Positions 47,640 to 58,260 are shown, counted from the first letter of the stretch. The stretch: DNA of 64,000 bases from Pararge aegeria (GCF_905163445.1 NC_053193.1:2852001-2916000), one strand, 5' to 3'. A program made the numbers and translations. The notes: a model not told the origin generated them from the sequence alone.

Positions 47640-47880
47640 GATTTATAAAATGCGGCCGATATCGGGATCTTTTTCGCACAGCAGCGCGTGCGAATATTGT
47701 GCGAAAGAGATAGCACAACACGGTTATTATTAAAGTGAAACTTTTTCGGCTGTGTGTTCCATGTCGCGTGACGGTCGATCGCGCAGTAGGGATAAAGTGA
47801 CAGGCGCTCGTCAGAGCAGCCGAGACCAATATGGCGGTGTATAGAGTATAGACTATCACTCATTAGTGCCAGTGCTTCAT
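47640..47880. other. GC-richer block with regulatory look
   Basis: Contains cggccgatatcgggatc, gcacagcagcgcgtgcgaat, gacggtcgatcgcgcagta and ccaatatggcggtg. It is CpG-rich within AT-rich DNA. It may be a repeat or a promoter-like region; no TATA-ORF pairing was found. Confidence 0.3.
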
Positions 47881-47963
47881 AAAATGTTGATAAGTTTGAA
47901 TTGATAATAGAATGGTTGAAAAAAAATTAAAACGGATCAAAATGACTTAACGATTATAATATA

Positions 47964-48384
47964 CTAGCTGTTGCCCGCGACTTCGTCTGCGTTTGATTTA
48001 GTTTTTTGATGTGGTATTCAATTTAGTTGTAGTTCTAAAAAATTTAAAGTATTCAGTATCACTAAGCCTTAAGGGGTTTGCTGCTGTCCGCTGAGGAGTT
48101 CTGTCCTCTATCTCCAACCACATTCATCAGATCTACACAAAGTTTGGGCAAAATTAAACACATATTGTAACCTCTAAAATTATTATTTAAATCGGTTATA
48201 ATTTCAAACACTTTCATCCCGTTACCCGAAGGAACCGAGCTTAATGTCGGGATAAAAAGTATCCTATTTTACTTCTAACACATTCAAGAATATGTGTACA
48301 AAGTTTCATGAGGATCGGTTAAGTAGTTTTTGCGTGAAAGCGTACCAAACAAACTTACATTGACATTTATAATATTAGTAGGGA
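47964..48384 (-). mobile_element. Helitron (non-autonomous), intact ends
   Basis: Minus-strand 5' end TCCCTACTAATATTATAAAT and 3' end gcgggcaacagCTAG, lying between host A (47963) and T (48385) with no target duplication, as expected for Helitrons. The interior has ccgaaggaaccgagctt and cgggataaaaagtatcc. No ORF. Confidence 0.75.
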
Positions 48385-48678
48385 TTGTTTTCAATTTTGA
48401 ATACATGTATAATCTCAATCTTTAGATTTATTTACGTGTATAATTGTTAAATATTATGTACGTCGTACTCTAAGACTCAGAGTTCAATAAAAATATTAGT
48501 TGGAGACCTACTTTTATCATTTCCCAGTATCATTCCCATTTTCCAAGTATAAAATTAAGATTGATGAAGCCTTAATGGAATATTATTCCGAAATTTTTTA
48601 GTTAGATGTATATAATGTGAAAAAAAAGTTTCTCTTCTACCATAGTTTCATAAAACCACAATCCTTTTTTTTATAACC

Positions 48679-48897
48679 CTATATTTTAATAAAATATATG
48701 GGTTCCTTGTAACATTTCTGCGCTCGGCGGCGAATTTTGTCCATCAGTGTATCCATCACGGCTAAGTTTATTCTGTATCGAAGCCTATATTGGGTAAGAC
48801 CCTTACGTCTTAAAGCGTGTGTGGGTAAGACTTTAGAACCAGGATTATCAAGTGTTGCCCGAGAGAACAGCGGCGTTCTCATATTGTAGTAGAGCAT
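48679..48897 (-). CDS. Orphan minus-strand frame, 72 codons
   Basis: ATG at 48897 directly follows an acceptor-like ctatcgtcag. The product is Arg/Leu-rich (RRKGLTQYRLRYRINLAV ... DKIRRRAQKCYKEPIYF) and looks like the end of a mobile-element protein. I do not recognise the family. Support is the composition only. Confidence 0.25.
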   Translation of the reverse strand: MLYYNMRTPLFSRATLDNPGSKVLPTHALRRKGLTQYRLRYRINLAVMDTLMDKIRRRAQKCYKEPIYFIKI

Positions 48898-49977
48898 CTG
48901 ACGATAGAAAACTTACTTTGCTTCAATGTACTTACCGTTTCAGCAAGGTCGTGTTCCTCAGTTTGGAGTTTTTGGCCTAAGGTACGAGTATCGTGTATCG
49001 ACGCCATAGGTAATCAAGCCAATAAAACCATTCTTGAGTTTATGTATTATCAGATTTTTTAATATTCATTAGTTAGTTATTAATAAATGAAATTATGTTA
49101 TATGTTTTATTTTCTGTATCGTATTATTTTAAATGCGTTATTATTTTTATTTTTTGCTGAAATTCTAAAGAAAAGAAGAAGATATCAGGCGTAGGATCTG
49201 AAGAAACCAAAAAAATAGTTTGGTTAGGTTAAGATACACAAACTGTAATAAACAAAATAACGTTAGGAGTATATTGTACAAGTAAATTAGAAGTAACTCC
49301 CATAAAGTTCAAAGGCAGCTTCAATATCTTCTGTCCCAGCCGGAACCTTGGTACATGGCGGTATTTTAACTAGCACTGTATGTAAATTGTTCCATACTAG
49401 CGCATAATTATATTTTTTAATTCTTAGTCAACGCCAACACAGATATCACAAAGATATATAATATGCTTATATTATGAAAAACTATATATTTTTTTTTGGG
49501 TAACTATGACCCATCTACACTGTCATATAACAGAATGATTAAAAACTAAACTAAATAAAACAAAAAACTTACATGAGATATTAATATTAAAAATACAAAA
49601 TAAACAAATTATAATTTCTGCCTCCAGGCCGCCCTACATGGAGTTTAATGTATAGCTTGAAATTGGAGAGCCGTATCTATTTATTAATGCTTTCAGAATG
49701 CCGTTACTGCTTACCCACGTTCTTAATGTTCGTAATGTTCATAATGTCCCCAGCCCGTATATAAGTGGGTCGTACGTTCGCAATCCACACTGTCCACCAT
49801 TCTCTGTTTTTGCTATCTACACTACAATACGATTTTTTATTTATTTTCTGTTTCATTTATTTGGAAATTCGCATTTAACCAACCATTTTACTGAAAACTA
49901 AAACAGATTGGTTACTTATTTTTATTATCCTTTATTTATTTCTGTTGAACCACACACTTTATTTCAATCATATCTAG

Positions 49978-50125
49978 AAGAAGAAGAAGAAGAAACACTT
50001 TATTGCACGTATAACAAACAGGAAAAGAAACAGTAAGGAGTAAACAGTACACAATGTAGACATGCAAAGGCGGCCTTATTGCTGCAAGCAATCTCTTACA
50101 GGCAACCTTTGTAGATAGGACTTAC
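49978..50125 (-). mobile_element. LINE 3' tail with (gaa)n
   Basis: (aga)n, aacactttattgcacgtat, aaaggcggccttattgctg, caatctcttacaggcaacc. Confidence 0.65.
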
Positions 50126-50559
50126 AGCAAGAGTGTTGACCTTGCTGACATTTAAGCTCTTTATCTGTTTAGTTTTCAATTCTTGAGAGCGTGGCTAGTT
50201 TGTTTTACTTATGAAAAGTACAACCTGAAACTAAAAGAAAACACGTAATCAGATCACCAAACTGTTAATATAAGATAGTTAGGACTACATCAATCTTAGT
50301 TACTCCCATAAAGTTCGAAGCCAGCTCCGTCTGTCCCAGCCGGAAGCGTATTTTAATAGCAGTATTTTAACCCGCACGGTATGTAAATTGTTCCACACAT
50401 TTGTTGTAGCGCATAATGTCCCCGGCCCGTATATAAGTGGACCGTACGTCCGCAATCCGACACTGTCCACCATTCTCTGTTTTTGCTATCTACACTTTAC
50501 TAAAATAGGATTTTCTATTCCATTTATTTGGCAACTAGGCAACTAGAGCGTTTGGAACC

Positions 50560-50710
50560 CCCTAGCTTTGCTTGCCGGCTGCATCTCGGTAGAATCTGCC
50601 TTCCGAACCAGTGGTAGAGCCACTACAAACAGACAGACTTGACATTTCAAAAGTGCTTATCTTAGGCCTACTTGTAATAAATGACTTTTGAATTTTGAAT
50701 TTTTTAAAGT
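50560..50710 (+). mobile_element. LINE-D 3' tail
   Basis: ttgccggctgcatctcggta, agacagacttgacatttcaa, ggcctacttgtaataaatga, then ttttgaattttgaa. Confidence 0.75.
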
Positions 50711-51309
50711 GCCTATAATACATGAATAAAACATTTTTGGATTTGAATTTTAAATTTGAACAGTTTGGCTAATTATTTTTATCATCCATTATTTATTTCA
50801 TACGAAGTAACACCACGTGCTTTAATTGCTTTAGCTGTTTATCTCTTGCTTTGGCTTTCCATCCTTGAGTGGTTTGGCTAGTTTATTTAACTTCACATAG
50901 AAGGAGTAGAATCTGAACCTAAAAAATGGAACCAGGTGTACACATCAATCAACTATAATAAAAGAAACCATGTTAGGAATACATATTTACTTTAGTTAGA
51001 AGTAAATCCCATAAAGTCAGAAGCCAACTATATCTGTCCCAGCCGGAACCGTGTAACATGGCAGTATTTTAACTCGCACGGTATGTAAATTGTTCCACAC
51101 TAGTGCATTATGTCCCCGACCCGTTTTAGGTGGACGGTACGTCCGCCATCCGACACTGTCCGCTTTTCTCTGTTTTTCCTATCTACACTTAACTCTAATA
51201 GGAATTTCTATTGCGTTTATTTGGCAATTCACACTTTTATACATACTGGAAGTAATGTATTAAGTACGGAAGCCAATTTATATTAAGTTTAATTATTAAT
51301 AATCTTCAA

Positions 51310-51450
51310 AAAACAGAAAATATCTTCACGGTGTAATTTATAATTTCTTCAAAATCTACTCCACACCAAACAGATCTTTCAAAATGTACTCTTTACGCAC
51401 GATTCGCTCCGACGCCGGAATATCCTCAATAGATTGTTAATTTTAAAGTC
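51310..51450 (-). mobile_element. Element E arm fragment
   Basis: cacggtgtaatttataattt, ccacaccaaacagatcttt, tgtactctttacgcacgat, then a degraded hammerhead-like region (gaatatcctcaatagattg). Confidence 0.6.
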
Positions 51451-51504
51451 GACCTTGTGTCAGAGCACACTTTGCGTTAGAATACATTTTAAGCAAATAA
51501 GAAA

Positions 51505-51765
51505 CAAATATACAACGCTAATACACTCAACGCCATCTAGCCCCAATGTAAGCGTAGCTTGTGTTTTGGTTACTAAGATGACTGATGAATATTTTATAAA
51601 TAATATATATAAATACTTATAATAAACAGATAAGCACCCAGACACTGAAAAACGTTACTGTTCATAACACAAACATTTTTCAGTTATGGGATCCGAACCA
51701 ACAGCCTTCTTAGAAAGCAGGCTTAGAAAGCAGGGTCGCTACACACTGCGCCAGTCGGGCCTCAA
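51505..51765 (-). mobile_element. SINE-C, near full length
   Basis: caacgccatctagccccaat, ttgtgttttggttactaag, cagttatgggatccgaacc, gcgccagtcgggcctc. It contains a small duplication (cttagaaagcagg). Confidence 0.75.
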
Positions 51766-52240
51766 TTTCGCTTCTTCAATTGTCGGGGATCGTCTCCTCG
51801 ACAATACAAAATTAAAAAAAATGCCTAACAGATTAGCTAAAAGCAAAAATACACCAGGTATATTATAAAGTATACTTACAGCTTTAATAGGTATATTGAA
51901 AGGCTATTTGCATAGAAATGCTGAGGTCATTAACTATTTTCATTTAAATGAAGAAAATTACTGAACCGATAAATTTAAGTAGAAACTATCTTAGGATGCA
52001 GTTCTAAATAACTTTAGTTCCTCTGAGAAAAACAAACTGAAACCAAATTCTGGCTGCTCGTTCCCCTTTGAACAAACTGTACAACTATTTTAAAGAAGAT
52101 TCTGTGGACTATTCATAAAATAGTAAATCAATATCTACATCCAAATAAACAAAATGTCTGTCTGTCATTCTGAAAGTATACCATTTTATTTTTGAGCTAT
52201 GATTATATTGTATGGCAGATTAAGTCGAAAACATTTTTTT

Positions 52241-52382
52241 TTGTCTGACTGTTGGTCTATCTGTAGATCAGTGTATCGGTCGGTTTGTCAGTCTACTTGA
52301 CGTTATATGTCTGACGGTCTGTTATTGTTCTGTCTGTCAGTCTATCTGTCGGTCTCTCTGTCAATCTGTCAGTCTGTCTACA
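52241..52382. repeat. Degenerate (GTCT)n tract
   Basis: Repeated ctgtctgtcagtctat-like tetranucleotide units, imperfect. Confidence 0.75.
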
Positions 52383-52529
52383 TTTTTATCCAGGTGTATA
52401 AGTAGAATCAGAACAGCATAAAAAAATTAAAATGAATACTAACTGTTTAAATTACCATAGCGGATATGGCGAATAAAACTTGCAATAAATCTAATTCGAA
52501 GAGAAATTTCTCCAGGTGGAAAAGGAGAT

Positions 52530-52574
52530 ATATGCGGATACTCAAACTCCTCCTGAGTTTGAGTATACGCATAT
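52530..52574. repeat. 20-bp hairpin with one mismatch
   Basis: Left arm 52530-52549 and right arm 52555-52574 pair except at one G/T site. The core is gatactcaaactc with loop ctcct. Confidence 0.8.
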
Positions 52575-52851
52575 TCCTATGCCTATGCATACTGCCTTAC
52601 TTTGTGATTAAATGTGTATCAAAACCTTACCCATTAGAACCTAAAGATGGAGCTTAATCTACCAACAAAAACATTCCCGAGGAGAATTGAAGTTACGTAC
52701 AATAAGTCCGTCTTCAAGTTCGAAGAACACATTATCAAAATTAAGCTTAGTTTGCTATACTCCGCGAAAAGCAGGAGAATCTGTGTGGTGTAATTTATAA
52801 TTTCTACAATCCTTATACTCCACACCAAACAGATCCTTGGCAATACACCCT

Positions 52852-52887
52852 CTACGCACGTTTCGCTCCGAAACCGGAGCATCATCA
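52852..52887 (-). ncRNA. Hammerhead-ribozyme-like motif, left arm of E3
   Basis: Minus-strand reading: CTGATGA (complement of 52881-52887), one extra T, stem GCTCCG-GTTT-CGGAGC, GAAA (complement of 52860-52863), short stem CG-TG-CG, then TA before the predicted cut. The order is that of a type I hammerhead. The extra T before stem II departs from the consensus, so activity is not assured. Confidence 0.5.
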
Positions 52888-53101
52888 GGATATGTTGACT
52901 TTACAATGAATAATTAGCAGTTAAATGTCATTCCAAATTATATTAATATCAGATCCAACACTCGAAGTCGAGCATGTAATAGTGCAATAACCAAAGCCCA
53001 AAGAATTTGGTTAAATGAGGAATCGCGTCACTGGTTTACGGTTAGAGACAATTTGAAACTCCATCTTACTTAACAATTATTCATTGTAAAGTCAACAACT
53101 C

Positions 53102-53137
53102 CTGATGATGCTCCGGTTTCGGAGCGAAACGTGCGTA
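53102..53137 (+). ncRNA. Hammerhead-ribozyme-like motif, right arm of E3
   Basis: CTGATGA 53102-53108, T 53109, stem II 53110-53115/53120-53125 with loop GTTT, GAAA 53126-53129, stem III CG/CG with TG loop 53130-53135, then TA 53136-53137. Stem I would pair CTC just upstream with GAG 53138-53140, and CAA with TTG beyond an internal loop. The extra T at 53109 is the only core deviation. Confidence 0.5.
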
Positions 53138-53315
53138 GAGGGTATATTGCCGAAGATCTGTTTGGTGTAGAGTATAAGGATTGAAAAAATTATAAATTAC
53201 ACCACTCAGATTCTCCTGCTTTTCGCGGAGTATAGCAAATTAAGCTTAATTTTGATAATATATCATGGATTTCCGCAAAGTAACGCCTGCTTCTATACAA
53301 TATTCGAAGAACACA

Positions 53316-54157
53316 AGTATGTGAACCCCCTTTTCTTTTTTTTTGTGACCCCACATAACGTGAAGAAAATAATAGTGAAGATGTTTGACATGAAAAAACA
53401 AAGAGATATTTTTTATTCCAGCTTAAGCAAAAAAATAGAGGTAAAGGGAAACTCTTTTAAATAACCTCTAAGATATAATATATTTAACTTCCAGCATTAA
53501 TCATATTAGTATGGGAATAGAAAAACATTGCTGGCGAAAAGAACACGCGGGCGCTTCTAGTAAAATAATATTATTGACATCAACGCATATAACAGGAAAC
53601 GGTCTGCTTACGTCCAGTAAATACCGGTTTTTACTGGATTAACCCGGCACAATATGGATATGCAAATGTATGAGAATTTACGGCCGCATACAAACAAAAG
53701 TTACACGGTTTTAATTAAGCCTTTTTGGTAAGAGAATGCTTATTTTCCACTTTTAAGCTGGAAAAACTTTGAGCTTGCGTAGAAAAAGGACTTGGGCAAC
53801 TCTAAACAATACTTTTGTGTTTATACTGACCTATACGAAACTGTTTGTTTACACAGAGTTGTGAGATTATTTTGCGTTTCTGAAATATAAATGAGCTTAA
53901 TATTATCGTTTCACGGTTACTCCCATAGCAATACTCTATGGGTATAGCTATTTTGGATGAACTATGTCTTATTGATATCCCTTTCGCATTTCTATTATCA
54001 TCCAGAAAATAATTGGATAGAAACAAATATGTTTTGGTTTTGTATCAAATAAAAAATATTATTTCGGGGATTAAAAAAATATTCCGTGTAAAAAGAAAAA
54101 AATCTTGATTTGTACACATATCTTAATATTGGACAGACGCAGGCGTTATTTTCTACA
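53316..54157. other. No gene recognised
   Basis: AT-rich. A plus-strand open frame at 53252-53464 begins inside element E and is not considered coding. ccggttttt-type patch near 53625. Confidence 0.4.
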
Positions 54158-54447
54158 GTGCCCGGGTCTCTTCCCACAATGAGAAGGGGTTAAGGCCATA
54201 GTCTACCAAGCTGGCCAAGTGCGGATTTATGGACTTCACACATCTTAAGAAGAGAAGAGAGAGAAGAAAATTATGGAGAACTCTCAGGCATGCAGGTTTC
54301 CTCGCGGCGTTTTCCTTCAGTGTTAAAGCAAGTGGTATTTTTGGCTGAAAACCCACGTAACTTAGAAAATATAGAGGTGCGTGTCGGGATTCGAACTCAC
54401 CCCCACGAAAGTGAAGTCGAGTCCTACCCACTGGGCTATCACCGTTT
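54158..54447 (-). mobile_element. SINE-A, near full length
   Basis: ttcccacaatgagaaggggt, ccaagctggccaagtgcgg, an inserted (aga)-rich stretch, caggcatgcaggtttcctcg, gtgtcgggattcgaactc, ctacccactgggctatcacc. Confidence 0.85.
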
Positions 54448-55110
54448 AGTTTGATATATTCCGCGAAAAGACTTCTAATGTCTCCTTTGATATCTTGATG
54501 AGAGAACGTTTTTTGGTGCGAGGTCGTCACTTTGGCACCTGAGAAGCCTAACGTCCATTGGTCCTCCGAGGAATTTCCTCAGCTTCCACATCAGCTTCGC
54601 AGATGCCAAAATACATACCTAGTTAATGGAAGTAATTTTCTTGCGGTAATATTATTTTATTACACCTAGGAAGGCTATTGGCAAGAGAATTTAAGGTGCA
54701 ATTGTAACTGTTCAATCGGGATCGAGTTAAGTTACTGCATTACATTAACATTGCATTCACGAGTGATCAGGTTTTGCGCATTCATTAATAATGCATTGAA
54801 TTTAATTCATTTAGGGCTGTTTTAACTATCATTAAAATAAACTCTCCTGGGAATAAATATAACGAATTTGCTATAATTCGACACGTACAGTTTGTTTCTT
54901 AGGTAAAGATTATAGTATTATTTTGACTCTGTTTAAACTAAACTTAAGCGAAACTTTTATTATTACTAAGAAACGTTCGTTTTCAGTTTGGCTAAGCCTT
55001 CATAAGGATAGCAGCGTCTTCTTAAGAATTTATAAAGATATTCTTAATACTATTGAGATATGAAGAAGTATTTTCTTTTTGAAAATACTCGTATATTTAT
55101 TAGTTTTTAA

Positions 55111-55396
55111 TTGTTGAATAGAATCAGGCGTTATTTTGATAATATATAATTCCATGATATATAATAATTTGTTTTACACACCGCGAAAAAAGGATAATCT
55201 GTATAATTTCTTAAATTCTCGGGAGATGTTGACTTTCTCCTGAGGATGCTCTGGTTTCAGAGCGGAACGTGCGTAGAGGGTGCATTGTCAAAGATCTGTT
55301 TGGTGTGGAGTATAAGGATTGAAATAATTATAGATTACACCATACAGATTCTCTTGTTTTTCGCGGAGTATAGCAAATTAAGCTTAATTTTTATAA
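55111..55396 (-). mobile_element. Element E copy 4, 10-bp target duplication
   Basis: Flanked by TAGTTTTTAA at 55101-55110 and 55397-55406. The conserved E terminus lies at the left in complement (gaatagaatcaggcgttatt), so the element is on the minus strand. The inverted arm at the right has a hammerhead-like motif on plus (55240-55269) with a compensated stem II (gctctg/cagagc) but GGAA in place of GAAA. Confidence 0.7.
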
Positions 55397-56089
55397 TAGT
55401 TTTTAAAGGACACAATTCTTAAATTATAATTTCTTTTACATGTTAAAATATTTATTTTTATTTTTATAGTGTTAACAAATAATCTATGTAAATCGATTCC
55501 GATTGGTACATTGCAATCGCGACCGCGTTCCATACACTCGCCCTTCAATTACCACTGGCAATAAAATCGGTTTGAACACGAGAACGCTTTCAAGACGTTT
55601 ATGGAGAACCATGGCTTGTGTTTGATGGTGTACAGGAATGCTATTTCCACGGCGTAATAAAATATGCTTGTTACTTAATCACTTGGAATAGAATAAAAGC
55701 TGGTACTTATTTATAGAAAGCCTTTTGCCTACGACTTCGTTTACTATTTTGTTTTTAAAATACCCTCTGGGCGGAAACCTCTTGTTTCCCTCGCTCGAAA
55801 AGTATAATTGTGTCCAGGATTTAAATTATAATAAATAATAATAATGATTTTTATTTCAGGCTCAGCTCATATGTTTGGTTATAAAAACACATTATTTTAC
55901 TAAAAGGTAATTAAAAATTAACAAACAAAAGTTAATACATATATTACGGCATATTACTTCCACTCCAAGCAACCCAACCTGCCAGCAATCACCTTCAGGA
56001 TTCTGTTGGTGCTACCCCGCAACCTTCGCACCAGGGAGCGCCATCTTTTGCGCATTGTGGCATTGAAGCGGTCAACTCTCGCTTCCGCA

Positions 56090-56452
56090 AACATTCCTGA
56101 GTAATTCCGAGAAAAAGCATTATTGGAAACGTTTCTAGATTTACGTAATTTGCTTACGATTTCCGAGTAAAAAAGTTTCTAGGCCTCCGAAGCGGTATAA
56201 AAGCCGGGTGCCCGTGTAGACTGAGGTAGTCAGTTCTACAGTAACCGAAGTGATACTTCAGTGAAACAAGCGATGAGTGTGAAATATATTGACCTCAGCG
56301 ACCTACCATTCCGGACTACGATTTACCTGCGATTGGAATCGGTGTATTCTGGAACTTTGTGGAGAGAAGACTAAAGTCTTACAAGAGTCATCAGGTGTTC
56401 TTATTCCAAATCCCTAAACATCCTTCAGAACCCCAGCATGTAACAGTATATA
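56090..56452 (+). mobile_element. Candidate solo LTR
   Basis: TATA box at 56196-56202 (cggtataaaagccggg), an initiator-like tcagttct near 56230, then cagtgaaacaagcgatgag, in the layout of a gypsy-type LTR. Ends near cagcatgtaacag. No internal region and no target duplication identified. Confidence 0.45.
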
Positions 56453-56460
56453 CAGTCAAA

Positions 56461-56664
56461 CAGTGGCGTGCATTGTGGGTATGCACATGGCATGCAGATG
56501 ATATAAAATAAAGAAAATCTCCTGTACGAGTTATAATTACTGAAGGGTAGGCTTTTTATTACTCTTACAATGCCTATCATTAAGATTTTTATAACTCGTA
56601 CTGAAGATCTTCCCCATTTTATACCATCTGCATACCCTTTGCATACCGTCTATGCACGCCACTG
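56461..56664. mobile_element. Palindromic hAT-like MITE
   Basis: Terminal inverted repeats start cagtggcgtgcat and end atgcacgccactg; about 85 bp of each arm is complementary. The flanks cagtcaaa (56453-56460) and cagtcaag (56665-56672) make an 8-bp target duplication with one mismatch, as for hAT transposons. Confidence 0.75.
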
Positions 56665-56802
56665 CAGTCAAGTTGTTCTGACTTTTAAGGGTCATCATAG
56701 CAGATGATATATCGTAGACCATCATAGAAATTGGCACGTTTTTCTGTTTTGATAAAAAACACCGGTTTATATATATAATAAGGACAGAACGCGTCCCAAT
56801 AA

Positions 56803-57224
56803 TCCTTACTTACTTACTTTACATTATAAATGACAATGTAAGTTTGTTTGTTAAGCTTTCACGCAAAAACTACTTAACCGATCCTCATGAAACTTTGTAC
56901 ACATATTTTTGGAAGTGTTAGAAGTAATGTAGGATACTTTTTATCCCGACATTAAGCTCGGTTCCTTTGGGAGAGGGGATGAGTGTTTCACGATATTACA
57001 CCATAACTCCGACAAATTATTACCGATTTAAATAATTATTTTTGTACTATAGAGGTTATATAATACATTTTAATGTGTTTAATTTTGCCCAGCGGACAGC
57101 AGCAAACCGCTCATTAAAGGCTTAGCGATACTACATACTTTAAATTTTCTTAGATCCACAACTAAATTTAATGGCACATCAAAAAACAAAATCAAACGCA
57201 AACGAAGTCGCGGGCAACAGCTAG
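56803..57224 (+). mobile_element. Helitron (non-autonomous), intact ends
   Basis: Begins TCCTTACT after host A (56802) and ends gcgggcaacagCTAG before T (57225). It is the same subfamily as 47964-48384 in opposite orientation. It has a short (tact)n expansion near the 5' end. Confidence 0.75.
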
Positions 57225-57644
57225 TGCTTTATATTTACAGAGAAGAGCTATCTGCATTAGGATAGCTAGATTAAATTTGCCATCTGAAGATTTGCGATTA
57301 GATTGATATCGGGCGTAAGACGATACTCCGGACGCTTGATTCGCGTAAAAATACAGACAATAGATTTTAATATTCCACTTTTTGTACCCGCGACTCCTCT
57401 GCACATGGGGACTATAAAATTATATTTCACGGATAGGCATCGTCATAAATATGTCATGTATGACAAGGGTGCAAATTATAGTACCCATATCAAGATCGGT
57501 GTGTACTTGGGGCAAGGAATAATGGAACATTACGCTGTAATGTGTTTCATAATAATAATTTAATTTAGATATGAACTGTTATCATCCTCTCGCTTTTGAT
57601 TAAAGCTGAAACTGCACGCGAGATTTTTTTGTAATACAACTTTT

Positions 57645-58260
57645 ATTTTATTGTAATAATTGACGGGCCAAGCAGATGGCTCATTTGATTGTAGAGCAAA
57701 ATACAGGACACGTAAAGAACAAGTCTTACTAAGTGCGACCCTGTGTACATCACTCTGACTACGTCTAGATTTTAAGCCTCATGTTCCACCGGAAACCAAT
57801 ATTTATTTATTTATTTATTTCGTTATTTATTTAGCAACGCACCCCGTGAAGACATAACAGTTGCCCAATTCGTCTCCCCGGGGCTATTAAAAGAATGTAT
57901 GAACGAGTAATAATTTTAACAAATTAAATTAAATTAAAACATAAAAATAAGCTATATAACATTAAGAATTAAAATAAAAAAACAAATATTCAAATTCAAA
58001 ATAATAATAAAAACAAAACATATAACTAATATCTTATATTACCTACTTTCTAATAACATTTTAATTTGCTTTTGGAGCTGAAGTGGCGGGGTGTGAAATA
58101 TGTCCAGTTTCGAACTACTATTAGTTAGATCATTGATCAATTTAGTTCTGCAGCAATATCTTTAGACCGCAACGAAACAATGCTGCTTGGCGGCAGAAAT
58201 AAGCAGTGCTGTAGAGCTTCCCCGGACGAGCCCTGTCACAGAAAGCTCTAATAGTCCTAA
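57645..58260 (-). mobile_element. SINE-H split by a LINE tail
   Basis: 57645-57798 (attgacgggccaagcagatgg ... atgttccaccggaaacc without its last base) and 58150-58260 (gcggcagaaataagcagtgc, cttccccggacgagccctg) are halves of SINE-H. Between them lies a LINE 3' tail starting (attt)n, with caatat on both sides. Confidence 0.5.
57799..58150 (-). mobile_element. LINE 3' region inserted in SINE-H
   Basis: (attt)n tail complement, then gcaacgcaccccgtgaagac and aattcgtctccccggggct, then A-rich sequence to gttctgcag. caatat flanks both sides. Confidence 0.45.

Larger units (their letters stand above)
49230..51240. repeat. Triplicated ~690-bp unit with later insertions
   Basis: Three diverged copies share actcccataaagt, ctgtcccagccgga, gcacggtatgtaaattgttc, atgtccccggcccg, ctgtccaccattctctg and tgctatctacact. 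The anchors (last motif) lie near 49806, 50477 and 51171. Copy 1 is opened by a 330-bp insertion at about 49415-49735. LINE tails inserted at 49978-50125 and 50560-50710. Copies 1 and 2 keep gtatataag at 49758 and 50429. Confidence 0.7.
52732..53302 (+). mobile_element. Element E copy 3, most complete, 13-bp target duplication
   Basis: Flanked by perfect TTCGAAGAACACA at 52719-52731 and 53303-53315. The left arm (about 52732-52915) is the reverse complement of the right arm (about 53072-53265). The 160-bp spacer has no ORF. The right side continues to the family terminus cgcctgcttctatacaat. Both arms carry a hammerhead-like motif with an intact core. Pseudo-LTR-like inverted arms with a ribozyme resemble Penelope-like or related elements; this is inference, since no reverse transcriptase is present. 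Confidence 0.8.

Noticed and set aside
54153..54530. Minus-strand open frame of 125 codons
   Set aside because: Lies across a SINE-A copy; the same peptide pieces recur wherever SINE-A occurs.
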